From NCBI GenBank assembly GCA_032622095.1, contig CP136068.1:124869989-124933988 (forward strand): DNA of 64,000 nucleotides, given 5' to 3'. Position 1 is the stretch's first letter; the number at the start of each line of letters is the position of its first letter. The translations under genes and the position numbers were made by a program. Below are positions 1-9,755 of this stretch, piece by piece. This stretch comes from Siphonodentalium dalli. Taxonomy: Eukaryota; Mollusca; Scaphopoda; Gadilida; Siphonodentaliidae. Below the pieces are notes generated by a model. It did not search any database, was not told the origin of the DNA, and saw only the letters and a list, made by a program, of their open reading frames with translations.

Positions 1-1223
1 AATCATCCCCATGGTATGAGGAGTCTAATTGTGTGGCTTTTATCTGTCAAATGTGGCCTCATTCGAGTCAGGGTTGATTTAAAGGGACAGGGGCACCAAA
101 ATTGATGCACAATTTTTTTAGCGCCAATTTCCACCAAATTGATACACGTTCTTATCCATGATACGAGGAATCTAATCGTGATTTAAAGACGCCATAGTGG
201 TGCTGTTTGGGTGAGAGATGGAGAGGGGAGCGATTGGCACCAAATTTGATAAAAAAAATTGTTTAGTCGCCGATTATCACCAAACTTATAAACAATCATA
301 TCCATGATATCAAGAGTGTAATCGTGTGGTTTAATGGTGTCACAAATGGGGCCATTCGAGTCAATAGTGTATAGTGATGAGAGGGACACAACAAATTATA
401 TCTATATGTTTAGTGCCGATTTCCACCAGATTGATACATATTCTTCTCCGTGATACGAGGAATCTTATCGTGTGGCTTAGATACACCAAATTGGTGCCCT
501 ATGGGTGAGAGATATGGGGACCTTAAATTTTATACGAATTTGTATACTCGCCAATTTTCACCAATTTCATATATATGCATCTCTAATCTCTAATGAGTCT
601 TAGTGTGTGCAGCTTGAGTCCGAAATAGGGACAGGAGGGTCACCAAAACTGATACAAAATATGTTTAGTACCAATTACCATCAAATTCAGACACGTTCTT
701 CTCAAATGATACACGAAATAAAATCGTGCTGTCTGTCTGTCTTTTTGTCTGTCTGTGTGCATTCTATATATAACTTCACGCAGTACAATTGAGATGGCAC
801 CAAGGCGTTCTAAGAGGGGTAACTTTTTACAAGGAAGATAATGGTGCGGGTTAAATTTTTCTAAAATGACGCTGTTGGTGGGAGGGGAAATTAAAAAAAT
901 ATGGTGAAATAGTTTTGTCGCTGATTTCCACCAAACGAATACATAATCACCTTCGCAATATGGCGTTGTTCGAGTCAGCGTTGCATCAACAATTGATTTA
1001 ATAAACCAAATTCCACCAAATTTATACACGTTTTTCTCTAATGATATACCATGAATTAAATCACATTTGGTGTCGTTTGCGTCACGGATGGCGAGCGGAT
1101 ATGCACATCATTGATAATATTGCTATTCGCCTATATCCACATATAAGTTATATACAGTCACCAGGCCATCTCCATATCATTTTAAGTAGTTTGGCGTTCA
1201 CATTTCACAATCCCGACATATGG
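1..1223. repeat. Degenerate ~145-bp tandem repeat block
   Basis: A sentence-like motif recurs through this stretch: CACCAAA-type words, then a GATACACGTTCTT-like word, a CGAGGAATCTAATCG-like word, and a GGGTGAGAGATGG-like word. Copies are anchored near 132, 276, 424, 560, 678, 930 and 1014, so the spacing is mostly 120-150 bp and irregular. Copies have diverged strongly and many carry indels, which suggests an old decaying minisatellite. The same words reappear at 13380-13740, so this is a dispersed family. No coding function is visible; the short open frames here are broken and do not resemble proteins. Confidence 0.65.
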
Positions 1224-1430
1224 TGACCCACATAAGTCACTTGAACAATTATATCTTCTTAACAGTCATGTTTATATGGGAATGGCAATCAAGGCATTCA
1301 CACAATGAGCTAGCAAGATAACTAGAAGAAGCATTAAACGTATATTTATCATTCTGTTGAAGAGATACATATATTCGTGCAAACTGAGAGACCTCGAACC
1401 GTCAGAGGATTGCATATATATAATAACAAA
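1224..1430. repeat. Dispersed repeat, paralogous to 13738-13960
   Basis: This 200-bp segment aligns by eye with 13738-13960: shared words include AAGTCACTTGAACAATT, GAAGCATTAAA..TATATTTATCATTCT and CGAACCGTCAGAG. In both places it directly follows the ~145-bp repeat block. The pair therefore represents two copies of one larger composite repeat, diverged by many substitutions. No gene is recognisable. Confidence 0.6.
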
Positions 1431-2130
1431 ATTTAGTCTGTTCCATTCAATACAGTTTCCACAAAAAGTTACAATTTGTCAAGAGATATGGAAGACATGT
1501 TCAAAAATAGTGATCACATTGTGCAGTCAAATATAGTTTCTTCTGATATACAAGACTTTTCAGGATCCTACCAATACTGACATCTGACAAGGGTTTTAGA
1601 ACAGACTCATCGACTGACATAAACAACTCAAAATCTCGCTCTGTGCCTGGCACATGTAGCTGATATATGTGAGCAGCAACATTTCGTTTAAACTAAGAAT
1701 ATTAAGCCAATATATAGCACCATGAACAGAGGAGCACCTGGAAATTTCTTTGAAACATCTGTATCTTCGTGGAGAAATGATAGCCAGGTGTCCTCGAGAT
1801 CTTAGTCCAACCCACTAGATTGATTGATACATCTCAATATGTAAAACCCAATTATCATCTTTTATCGAACTAATGTGTTTATGATGTTCATGTATCATAT
1901 TATAACGTCTAATGTATACGCAGTTGTAAATAAATAAATACTTCATTATTGGTGGAACGGATTAATCGTGATAAACAGAATGACAATTGACAAGGTGAGC
2001 CACTACTTATATTTCCATGACTGTAATAATCATGTTTTGTGATGCTATTTGAATATACAATTTATGAGAAAACGTATAACACTTTAAGCAAGAGCATTCT
2101 CTATTCCCAACAAATATCCACAGCATACAT
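1431..2130. other. AT-rich intergenic stretch, no gene seen
   Basis: I see no convincing exon, RNA gene or strong repeat here. A TAAATAAATAAATA run lies near 1927-1942. The right end runs into the Helitron-like terminus at 2131-2161, so part of this stretch may be the body of a non-autonomous Helitron whose 5' end I could not place. Confidence 0.4.
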
Positions 2131-2161
2131 TAACCTGTGCAACGCCGGGTAACCCTGCTAG
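2131..2161 (+). mobile_element. Possible Helitron 3' terminus
   Basis: The segment has an imperfect GC-rich hairpin (ACCTGTGCAACGCCGGGT) followed about ten bases later by CTAG and then T. A short hairpin upstream of a CTRR end, with insertion before T, is the known 3' signature of Helitrons. The hairpin is imperfect and no 5' TC terminus or Rep/helicase coding sequence was found, so this is at best a non-autonomous copy. Confidence 0.35.
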
Positions 2162-2329
2162 TTAACACTAAACCCACAAATTGGAATTCTGAACTTACAT
2201 CCTTGTCTACGATCGCTGTAGATTGTATTCCAAAAAATATACTCAAACAATATGGCCGTCACGTAGCAGACTATGAAACTGAAGGCACCGCAATGCGCAT
2301 GCTCTACGTTCTTACACAATTGTGTGTTA

Positions 2330-2450
2330 CAAAATATACACATTATGTGTAGAACGGCACTTGGTCAATGTATTTGTATGTAAAACTACACATTGCTATG
2401 TGTATTAACCGGGTTTACACATTTGATGTGTAATCGTTTCTACACATTAG
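2330..2450. repeat. Three short TACACAT/ATGTGTA hairpins
   Basis: Three small palindromic words are spaced about 50 bp apart: one near 2337-2352, one near 2388-2404 and one near 2434-2450. Each is TACACAT or ACACAT, a 1-4 base loop, then ATGTGTA. They resemble a short tandem of hairpins and have no recognised function. Confidence 0.5.
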
Positions 2451-2753
2451 TTATAAGAGTGTGGTTCTGTTTTTTGAGAACAGACTGGAATTTTAAAGAG
2501 TGTTATCCCAACCACCCCAAAACCACCCACCAAATATGAGAATTTCACCAAAGTTTATCAATTGTGGTGTTGTAAATTCTTTCATACAAATCTCCGTTAT
2601 TTCGTCAAGGCACATTCTATATATATAGAGTTATCACCCTTCCGATTAACTCTGGATATACCTATGTCGAAATGTAATCCTAACCTTCGCATGTCACCTG
2701 TTACTGCATTTGAATACCAATCGATAGCTAATCGTGAACCCCGATTAAGTACC

Positions 2754-2962
2754 AGTAATTCCCTAAATAATCGACTCCTTAACCACAGCAGAATTATGGG
2801 TAATTTTTCAAGATTTAGTCAAAAATATGGCTTGTTGCCATTCATCGGAAATCCCTCACTGAGAGCTTTCCGATGAATGACAAGCCATATTTCCGACTAA
2901 ATCCTGAAAAAATATCCATAATTCTGCTGTGGTTAAAGAGTCACTTATTTAGGGCATTACTG
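2754..2962. mobile_element. 209-bp hairpin MITE
   Basis: The segment is a long imperfect palindrome. The left arm (2754-2851) reads AGTAATTCCCTAAATAATCG through a CACAGCAGAATTATGG word to CATTCATCGGAAA. The right arm (2867-2962) reads the reverse complement and ends CATTACTG. The loop is about 15 bases. Arms of about 95 bp with few mismatches and no coding sequence fit a miniature inverted-repeat or foldback element. I could not define a target duplication. Confidence 0.7.
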
Positions 2963-3395
2963 TATATTTCTCTACCTAATCGTGCACGTAGCAGGTGGGC
3001 CGCGGTTCATTTTACATATTTTTATATTTAAATCTTCTTTCTATTATGTTTGCTTGAAACGTCTATGCTGGAATATGGTTCTGATTCTTTGAGAACAGAC
3101 TGAAATTTGTGGAGGATGTAGGTATCGCATAACCCAGAGTTTTATATAGTGCATGCATAAACGGAACTTCTGTTTCAACTTCATCTCAAACATAATAAAC
3201 TTGAACAGAATAAAATAGCGGTATACAGGTTCTTTTTGTCATTCTCACGTCATCGCCCGGATTTTGTATGCACATCGCACCATAAATGTTTAGGTTTGTC
3301 CGGTGTATATGCAAACATTAATTCATTCTCATGTATTGTCCAGTAACCATTTGGTTACCATAACCATGGATATCTGTTAGTATTATGCAAGATAA
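2963..3395. other. Intergenic, one short direct repeat
   Basis: No gene is seen. A 35-bp phrase ending TTTGAGAACAGACTG at about 3072-3108 repeats the phrase at about 2461-2492, roughly 610 bp apart in direct orientation and bracketing the hairpin MITE. Confidence 0.4.
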
Positions 3396-4195
3396 TGAGT
3401 TTTAAAGTCACATGGTGGTTTGCGCTCCAAAATATACCTAATAATATTAACTTTTTAATTACCCCGGTATCGATATAGGTCGATAAATACTTGAACTACC
3501 TTCCTAAGAGCATTATATGTTCCACAATATCGCATGGAAGTCATAAGAAATACAACTTTGAACATACCGTGTTAGTTTATTGCTGCTATGGTAGAAATAA
3601 AGAGCGTTTATTTCACCTCTGCGAAAAATTTAAAACAGCTGGAAAGTGGCTGTGAGCATGGCAAGTATTTTACTGAACATATAAAGCCGGTATATTATAT
3701 CTACTTCCAAATTACTTAGACACAATTTGGAAGCTTGAATGAGCCATGTCCGTTTAAAGCAACATGACGATTTACGCTCCAAATTACACCTTACACTATT
3801 GGCTTTTTAATTTTTCCCGGTATCGAAATACTTCGATAAATACTTGAACTACCTTTCTACGGGCATTATTTAGTCACAGAAAGACGCACTGAAGTCATGA
3901 AAAATACGGTGTTTATGTCCCAAAACAAACAACAGCCACGTGCACGGCGTGGAACAGAGAAGAGCGTTCCGTGTTAGTCTATTCCTGATATGGTATAAAC
4001 AAAGAGCGTTTGTTTCACATCTGTGCGAAAAATTGAAAACAGCTGGAAAATGACTGACCATGGACAATATTTTTCAGAGTATATGAAACTGGTAGATCAA
4101 TATTTCGTGTATTTTCCAACCTATCTTATACCTCCCTCAAAATCACGTAGACAAAATTTGGAAGTTGTAATGAGCCATGTCCGTTTAAAGAAATT
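3396..4195. repeat. Diverged tandem duplication, two ~350-430-bp units
   Basis: Unit 1 (about 3396-3760) and unit 2 (about 3761-4195) share ordered words. These are a GCTCCAAA word, CCCGGTATCGA, GATAAATACTTGAACTACC, GAAGTCAT, a CCGTGTTAGT word, a GTTTCAC word, ACAGCTGGAAA, then ATGAGCCATGTCCGTTTAAAG. Unit 2 is longer by an insertion around 3905-3965. The duplication is old. Open frames across it are not conserved between the two copies, so it is probably non-coding. Confidence 0.65.
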
Positions 4196-4273
4196 ATTCT
4201 GGTATGATATTTTCATGACAAAATTACCCCCAAGAAAATATTGTTAGAAACCTCCCAGAGCGTAACTGCTTCA

Positions 4274-4421
4274 ATCAGTTGAGGATAATTTATGAATTAA
4301 TGATAGGCTGCCTCCAGGTGATGGAAATCTGCATCAGAGGCAGAACACATTACAGTAGTTTGATGGCGACATATACTAAATATGAGATATAAATTACTTT
4401 CATCTTGTTTATGCGTGGCGT
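4274..4421. repeat. Direct flanking repeat, copy 1
   Basis: This 148-bp segment, from ATCAGTTGAGGATAATTTAT to GTTTATGCGTGGCGT, is repeated at 6716-6865 in the same orientation with about 90% identity by eye. The two copies bracket the TA microsatellite and both SINE-like elements. Confidence 0.75.
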
Positions 4422-4423
4422 AT

Positions 4424-4424
<1 letters not shown>

Positions 4425-4480
<56 letters not shown>
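4425..4480. repeat. (TA)n microsatellite
   Basis: About 28 uninterrupted TA dinucleotides lie immediately before the first SINE-like element, whose start CTAGAAGGTGACCCG abuts the run. Such runs are common targets or tails of retroposed elements. Confidence 0.95.
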
Positions 4481-4481
<1 letters not shown>

Positions 4482-5098
4482 TAGAAGGTGACCCGACTTC
4501 GTCCGGGCTTTGAACTTGAATTGGTCATTTTGAAGGTCAAGGTCAATTGGGGTCACGATTTGACCAGTCCAAAAACACTGGCCGGACAAAAGTACCCGAC
4601 AAACGTGCCCGTCGAAATCCATCCGGTTTTACCCGATTTGACCTTGAATTGATCATTTTGAAGGTCAAGGTCTGGTCGGGGTCACGATTGGACCAGTCCA
4701 AAACAATCAGTGGACAAAAGTAACCCCACGTATCAAATTTCGTCGAAATCCCATAAAAATTGGCGATTTGACCTTGAAGTTACCCGATTTCAAGGTCAAC
4801 GTCACGTTACACGGGCAAATGAATATGCTTAAGAGACTCGCCGTAAGAGAGTACCCCCACATACCAAGTTTCATCGAAATCCCGTGATATTCGGGCGTTT
4901 GACCTTGAAATTACCCGATTTCAAGGTCAAGGTCACGTCGCACGGACAAATTAATAGGCCTATGCCAGTTCTCGGCCGAAAATACCCCCACATACCAAGT
5001 TTCATCGAAATCGGTTAGGCCGTTTTCGAGTCCATCGCGAACACACAGACACACAGACAGACAGACACACAGACAGATCTTCCAAAATATATAATAGA
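4481..5098 (+). mobile_element. SINE/LINE-tail-like element, copy 1
   Basis: The element starts CTAGAAGGTGACCCGACTTC. It contains several phrases of the type GATTTCAAGGTCAAGGTCAC and CATACCAAGTTTCATCGAAA. It ends with CCGTTTTCGAGTCCATCGCG, an ACACAGACAGACAGAC tract and AGATCTTCCAAAATATATAA. The fixed head, reiterated body and microsatellite-like tail fit a short retroposon or the 3' end of a LINE. No reading frame is intact. The next copy follows directly, head to tail. Confidence 0.6.
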
Positions 5099-6470
5099 CT
5101 AGAAGGTGACCCGACTTCGTCCGGGCTTTGACCTTGAATTGACCATTTTGAAGGTCAAGGTCAGGTGGGGTCAAACACCAACACCCCAAAAATGGTGGAA
5201 ATCGGCCCAGCGGATACCGTGAAATCGGCCAAGCGGATACCGAGATACCCTATATGCATCAAATTTCGTCCGTAAAAATCCGCCAGTTTAACCCGATTTG
5301 ATTTCCACTCAAGTATATAAACGCGCCTCATATACAGATAAATTACCATCGGTGCCCGAGATATCGCCAAGACGTCTGAAACAGTCAAATGCATCGGCCG
5401 GTTAAGCGTTAACGTGATCTAACGTTGTGACCTCTAACGACGTCATAGAAATTACGCATTGTTTTTATCCTGATGGAAGATAGTACCACTTCTTCTTGAT
5501 AATTGAGGCAGATAACTAAAACGGATACATACGCATTAAATATCGTTGGAAAGAGGAAACACGAAAGATTCTCACAGTGTCATTATTATGACTGGCATTT
5601 TATTATTCGCGCTGTTTCGAATCGATTGGTAAGCACCGAACTCAAATGAAAGTCCCGTAACACAGCGTAAAAACAGATTTGACCTCGGCACGTGAAAAGT
5701 TGACATCGGATCTGAAAATCAATAGGCCTATGCCACGTGGGGTCAAACACCAACACCCCAAAAATGGTGGAAATCGGCCCAGCGGATACCGGGAAATCGG
5801 CCCAACGGATACCGAGATACCCTATGCATCAAATTTCGTCCGTAAAAATCCGCCAGTTTAACCCGATTTGATTTCCACTCAAGTATATAATCGCGCCCCA
5901 TATACACACGCTCATTAATTATCAAGTTTCAACGTAAAGATAAATTACCATCGGTGCCCGAGATATCGCCAAGACGTCTGAAACAGTCAAATGCATCGGC
6001 CGGTTAAGCGTTAACGTGATCTAAAGTTATGACCTCTAACGACGTCATAGAAGTTACGCATTGTTTTTATCCTGATGGAAGATAGTACCACTTCTTCTTG
6101 ATAATTGAGGCAGATAACTAAAACGGATACATACGCATTATATATCGTTGGAAAGAGGAAACACGAAAGATTCTAACAGTGTCATTATTATGACTGGCAT
6201 TTTATTATTCGCGCTGTTTCGAATAGATTTGTAAGCACCGAACTCAAATGAAAGTCCCGTAACACAGCGTAAAAACAGATTTGACTTCGGCACGTGAAAA
6301 GTTGACCTCTGATCTGAAAATTAATATGCCTATGCCACTTCCCGACCGATAGTACTCTCACATACGAAGTTTCATCGAAATCGGCTAGGCCGTTTTCGAG
6401 TCCATCGCGATCACACACACACACAGACACACACACACACACACAGATCTTCCAAAATATATAATAGAAT
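5099..6470 (+). mobile_element. SINE/LINE-tail-like element, copy 2, with internal duplication
   Basis: It has the same head (CTAGAAGGTGACCCG) and tail (CCGTTTTCGAGTCCATCGCG, then a CA/GACA tract and AGATCTTCCAAAATATATAA) as copy 1. The middle differs: a 572-bp block beginning GTGGGGTCAAACACC at 5165 is repeated at 5737 with about 97% identity by eye. The block contains GCATCGGCCGGTTAAGCGTT and AACGACGTCATAGAA. I cannot tell whether it is element sequence or captured host sequence. Confidence 0.6.
5165..6308. repeat. 572-bp tandem duplication (two units)
   Basis: Unit 1 is 5165-5736 and unit 2 is 5737-6308, both beginning GTGGGGTCAAACACC. Differences are few: single substitutions, and a short insertion in unit 2 around 5905-5935 after the CGCGCCCCATATACAC word. 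High identity indicates a recent duplication inside the retroposon-like element. Confidence 0.8.
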
Positions 6471-6483
6471 AGATATATATATA

Positions 6484-6520
6484 TTAAGAGACTCGCCGTA
6501 AGAGAGTACCCCCACATACC
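6484..6520 (+). repeat. 37-bp fragment copied from 4829-4865
   Basis: From TTAAGAGACTCGCCG to CCCCCACATACC the sequence is identical to 4829-4865 inside the first SINE-like element. Here it sits alone between two TA-rich runs. It looks like templated or filler DNA rather than an independent element. Confidence 0.75.
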
Positions 6521-6715
6521 ATATATATATATATGGCCTTTTATTCCTCCTCCATGGGAGAGTATATTGAGAACATATATAGACATGACAAAAATGTGGA
6601 TATTATGCATAGAAGTACAAAAATCAACATATATATACATAACATATAAAATGGGTATTGCTATGTACATTGGATACGTGTGCACTATACTGTTGTTTAA
6701 TTTTATATGACTCAA

Positions 6716-6865
6716 ATCAGTTGAGGATAATTTATGAATTAATGATGGGCTGCCTCCCGGTGATGGAATTCTGCGTCAGACGCAGAACACATTACAGTAT
6801 AGTTTGATGGCGACATAAACTAAATATGAGATATAAATGACTTCCATCTTGTTTATGCGTGGCGT
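6716..6865. repeat. Direct flanking repeat, copy 2
   Basis: Second copy of the 148-bp segment at 4274-4421, starting ATCAGTTGAGGATAATTTAT. It differs by scattered substitutions and a 2-bp insertion. After its shared end GCGTGGCGT the flanks diverge: TGCAATATGCCC here, TATCAATATATA at copy 1. Confidence 0.75.
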
Positions 6866-6889
6866 GCAATATGCCCATGTGATGTATCT

Positions 6890-7175
6890 GAAGTAAATAG
6901 GTTCATATTGGACCTAAATATTCACATATATTCATATTGAACATAAACATTAACATAGGTTCATATTGGATTCTGAATTAAGCCCATATTGTATTTATAC
7001 CCGTTATTCCGTCTTATGGCGCGGGACACAACGAAAAGCACAATATAAAAAGGTTAAGCGATTTAGGTTCACATAGAGCGTAAACAAATAAATAATGCAG
7101 ATATGGGCTTACTTGTGTTTTTGAAAAAAGTTCGATATGAGCCTATTTTCAGAAGAACAGGCTGCTGCATTTACT
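6890..7175 (-). mobile_element. Palindromic GCTTATTT family, partial copy
   Basis: Family words are present in order: TAGGTTCATATTGGACCTAA, TTCATATTGGA, ATTAAGCCCATATTG, a CCGTTATTCCGTC word, GGCGCGGGACACA, AATGCAGATATGGGCTTA, and a terminal AGAAGAACAGGCTG. The terminal word is the reverse complement of the family start CAGCCTGTTCTC, so this is one half of an element that elsewhere is about 470 bp long. Confidence 0.65.
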
Positions 7176-7273
7176 ACATCCAATACGGTGATCAGTATTC
7201 ACGAATGCACATGTGTTCATAATTTAATTGAATAATAGTGGGTCACAACTGACTCAGGCTGTTCTCATGAAAG

Positions 7274-7379
7274 TATAGAGAATACCTACAGTGTAGTCCC
7301 TCGTGAAAATTCGATATTTCTTTCCAGACACTCGTGATATATATCGGTATTCAAACAAACACTGTAGATATTCTCTATA
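7274..7379. mobile_element. 106-bp mini inverted-repeat element
   Basis: The left end TATAGAGAATACCTACAGTG is mirrored by the right end CACTGTAGATATTCTCTATA, giving 21-bp arms with one mismatch. The inner part is not self-complementary. It sits just inside a palindromic-family start (CTGTTCTCATGAAA), so it probably inserted there. No coding sequence is present. Confidence 0.6.
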
Positions 7380-7516
7380 TATCACTTAAAAGGGAGTTAA
7401 TTTCGTAGTCTAAATTAATAGACATGGTTTCATAGCAACGGTTTATGTTTTCAAATCATGAAGCATATTCGACATCCCATATCTACCAAGGACCCTGACA
7501 GTGTGTTTTATTTTAG

Positions 7517-7690
7517 GGTACTCATATGTGAAAGAATTCGACTTGATTTACGAAGTTCACATGGATGATGGTGAACATTGGGATGACCATAACGCGGCAT
7601 GTGAGGCAGATGGAGGCCATCTATTCACAATCAAGAATGAAGCAATGTTTGACTGGATCACACAGTTACTAGTCACTTACTATCCTCCGA
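7517..7690 (+). CDS. C-type-lectin-like domain, penultimate exon
   Basis: The exon is bounded by a polypyrimidine tract ending TTTTATTTTAG and by the donor GTATGT at 7691. It begins with two bases of a split codon and ends with one, so both introns are phase 1. The translation contains HWDDHNAACEADGGHLFTIK followed by a WIT word. This matches the alpha1/alpha2 part of a C-type lectin-like fold: W, A...C, GG.L, then an acidic/Asn residue and a Phe/Trp pair. One cysteine is present, the expected first Cys of the long disulfide. The partner exon is 8463-8695; joined, they give about 134 residues ending in a stop. Upstream exons, including any signal peptide, were not found. An intact frame and splice sites suggest a real gene or a young pseudogene. 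Ligand is unknown. Confidence 0.7.
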
Positions 7691-8462
7691 GTATGTATTC
7701 TCAATAAGACATATATTTACAATCTACCAATATATATCGACGGGGTGGCAAATTGAAGATACTTGATCGACACTTAAGCTTAATAGCATAATTTAACACT
7801 TAAGCTAATTTAGTTACCTTTAAATTTAGAATCGACATGCGCTTATAACCGACTTGCGCTTTTAAAGTGTGATGCATGTTCAAACTGCATGCATACGTCC
7901 AAATGCAACAGCTCCTATACAGAGATGATCCTAAACATGCCTGTAAATTTTCAAAACATTTGTCCAATAAATGCGGGCTGCAGGGTGAGCCGATGGATTG
8001 AAAATTGAAAAAAAGTCGATGGCTCCCATCTAGAGGTCATCCCTATGGAATTTGGTGATGATGGGATGATGGTTGCTACCTTTAGGGTGAGCCAAAGGAC
8101 GCACGGAATTACGAACGCTAACCCACGGCTATAGGTCAAACTTTACAAAGTAAAGTTGAGCTAAAACGATCACGAATAGAAAGTTCACAAATTCTAGTGA
8201 CGTAGTACCCTATTTTCAATTTATATATGTAGTAGTTTATTATGCGAATGGTGTCCATTATGTTAGTATCATAACGCTCATTGTATCTATCATCACCCTG
8301 ATATGCTTATACAATATACTACCCTCTTCCGCCCACTTCACTTTATGTTCTGTACAACCATGCTGTCTTACTCTGAGGAGATGGGTTACTATACGCACAC
8401 AACGCTTGATTCCTGATCTTCCATATTCTCTCCTACGTCACGTTTTCTATATTATGTTTCAG
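7691..8462 (+). other. Intron between lectin-like exons
   Basis: The intron runs from GTATGT (7691) to a TTATGTTTCAG acceptor ending at 8462, 772 bp, phase 1. It contains a dispersed repeat at about 7975-8120. Otherwise it is AT-rich with no further exon visible. Confidence 0.7.
7975..8120 (-). repeat. Dispersed repeat in intron
   Basis: The reverse complement contains CACCAAATTCCATAGG and GACCTCTAGATGGGAGCCAT. The same phrase family recurs inside FB1 at about 36585-36645 (TCACCAAACTTCATATGG, then GACCTCTAGATGGGAGCCAT) and, more weakly, near 36895-36945. It is a dispersed non-coding repeat. Confidence 0.6.
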
Positions 8463-8695
8463 CGGCTGGTCAGATTTATCACTTCGATATCGACGGGAAC
8501 GACGCAGATGTCAACGGAGTTTGGGTGGACAGAACGGGGAATGCGCTCTGGTTACAAACAGGATTCAGCTCGGCTGGGTCGGCCAGCACAAATCACATGA
8601 GTCTGATCACAAACCTTGAAAGCCCATACAGGATGTATGAGGTTAAAAAATCTGGTCCATATTATAACCGCCATGGTTACGTGTGTCAGTTTTAA
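8463..8695 (+). CDS. C-type-lectin-like domain, last exon
   Basis: Spliced to 7517-7690 this exon continues the frame for 76 residues: a stretch with VNGVWVDRTGNALWLQTGF, then NHMSLI, and a terminal GYVCQF before TAA at 8693-8695. The W residues and the final Y-x-C are typical of the C-terminal half of a C-type lectin-like domain. The usual calcium and sugar motifs (EPN or QPD, and WND) are absent. The inner cysteine pair is also missing, leaving only the two cysteines of the outer disulfide. It therefore probably does not bind sugar in the classical calcium-dependent way. A decayed or fast-evolving paralogue is the alternative. Confidence 0.7.
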
Positions 8696-8699
8696 TAAA
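8694..8699 (+). promoter_or_regulatory. AATAAA overlapping the stop codon
   Basis: The stop TAA (8693-8695) is followed without a gap by TAAAG, so the hexamer AATAAA begins inside the stop codon. If used for cleavage, the 3' UTR would be only about 10-30 bases. A downstream GT-rich stretch is present around 8716-8745. Confidence 0.45.
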
Positions 8700-9526
8700 G
8701 AGATTACGCTTGCAGCGTTTGTACGTAGTGTAGGGATTGTGAGTGAATCACTGGTAACTGCGTATTAACTTAGGTCTTGTGGGTGAGGTCAGACGTGGAT
8801 GTTACTTGTAAATGTGTAATACGTGTAGACGATGAAACATTTATAATTGTTAGATTATTGACATAAAACCGCTCTGTATGCCTCGATTCAAAATGTTGAT
8901 TGTAGTTACATGCGACTTTTAATCCAGCACGTGATGTTCCACGCTGTATGAGTCGATGTGAGTAATATCTTAGTTTAATGATGTTACCTAACAATAAATC
9001 CAACAAGCTCCCCAATTGAAAGCAAAGTTGTCAACTCCCGAAATTCAGGCTATAAAATATAAGTTAGGTTTTTCATAATAATTTATTATAAATCAATGTA
9101 ACATAAATTCCACCGAACAATTGGGCGTTGTACATTTATGTGGTTTATCAGTAAAGCGGACGTGGTACCTGACGAACGGTGCTTTGGTGTCTGTCACCTT
9201 ACACAACCCCATATACTAGTAAAATAATCACAGAGACTGCCATAGTTCCGATATCTCAATGTTATAGTCAAAATTTGGCGTAAATTATGTGGATTCCATG
9301 CAAAAGTAAAATATTTACCTACATATTCAACCAATTTTCTGATTCAATGGTCATGTCGAACTATTAAATGAGGTTTTAATCAATAATCGATCTATGCAGA
9401 CTCATATAGTTAGAACAAAATGTTTCTTAAATAGAATTATACCCCGTTTTACATGTTGAGAAAGTCAGTCACTTATAGACAACAAGATTGTAGAATCGCG
9501 TGCCCTGTGACATTAGAGTTACAATC
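8700..9526. other. Intergenic, no feature recognised
   Basis: AT-rich sequence after the lectin-like gene. I see no exon, RNA gene, tandem repeat or inverted repeat that stands out. Short open frames here lack recognisable motifs. Confidence 0.45.
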
Positions 9527-9755
9527 CAGCCTGTTCTCCCGAAAAACAGCACACTAAAAACCAACTCAGGCCTTGTCAGGTGTACGCTCTTTAACATGTG
9601 TTTTCACTGTGGCCCGCGCCATAAAACGAAATAACGGGTAAGAGTCCATTATCAGCTTATTTTATAATCAGATAATCACATTATGTACCCATTTCAAATT
9701 ATAGGTCGATTATATGCGTATTTCCCTGATGATATGTTTTACAATCACCCGCACT
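9527..9755 (+). mobile_element. Palindromic family (subfamily B), internally deleted copy
   Basis: It starts CAGCCTGTTCTCCCGAAAAA. It then joins directly to the conserved middle (TCAGGTGTACGCTCTTTAAC, TGTTTTCACTGTGGCCCGCG) and ends TAGGTCGATTAT...GATATGTT. The segment rich in GATAATCTGCTTAGAATCG that other copies carry is missing, so this copy is internally deleted. Confidence 0.7.

Noticed and set aside
2562-2876. 104-codon open frame
   Set aside because: Its second half lies in the arm and loop of a hairpin MITE, and the first half has no recognisable motif.
6188-6715. 175-codon minus-strand open frame
   Set aside because: It covers the CA/GACA tract and TA-rich tail of a retroposon-like element. 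The translation is dominated by low-complexity CVCVSV and IYIYI runs.
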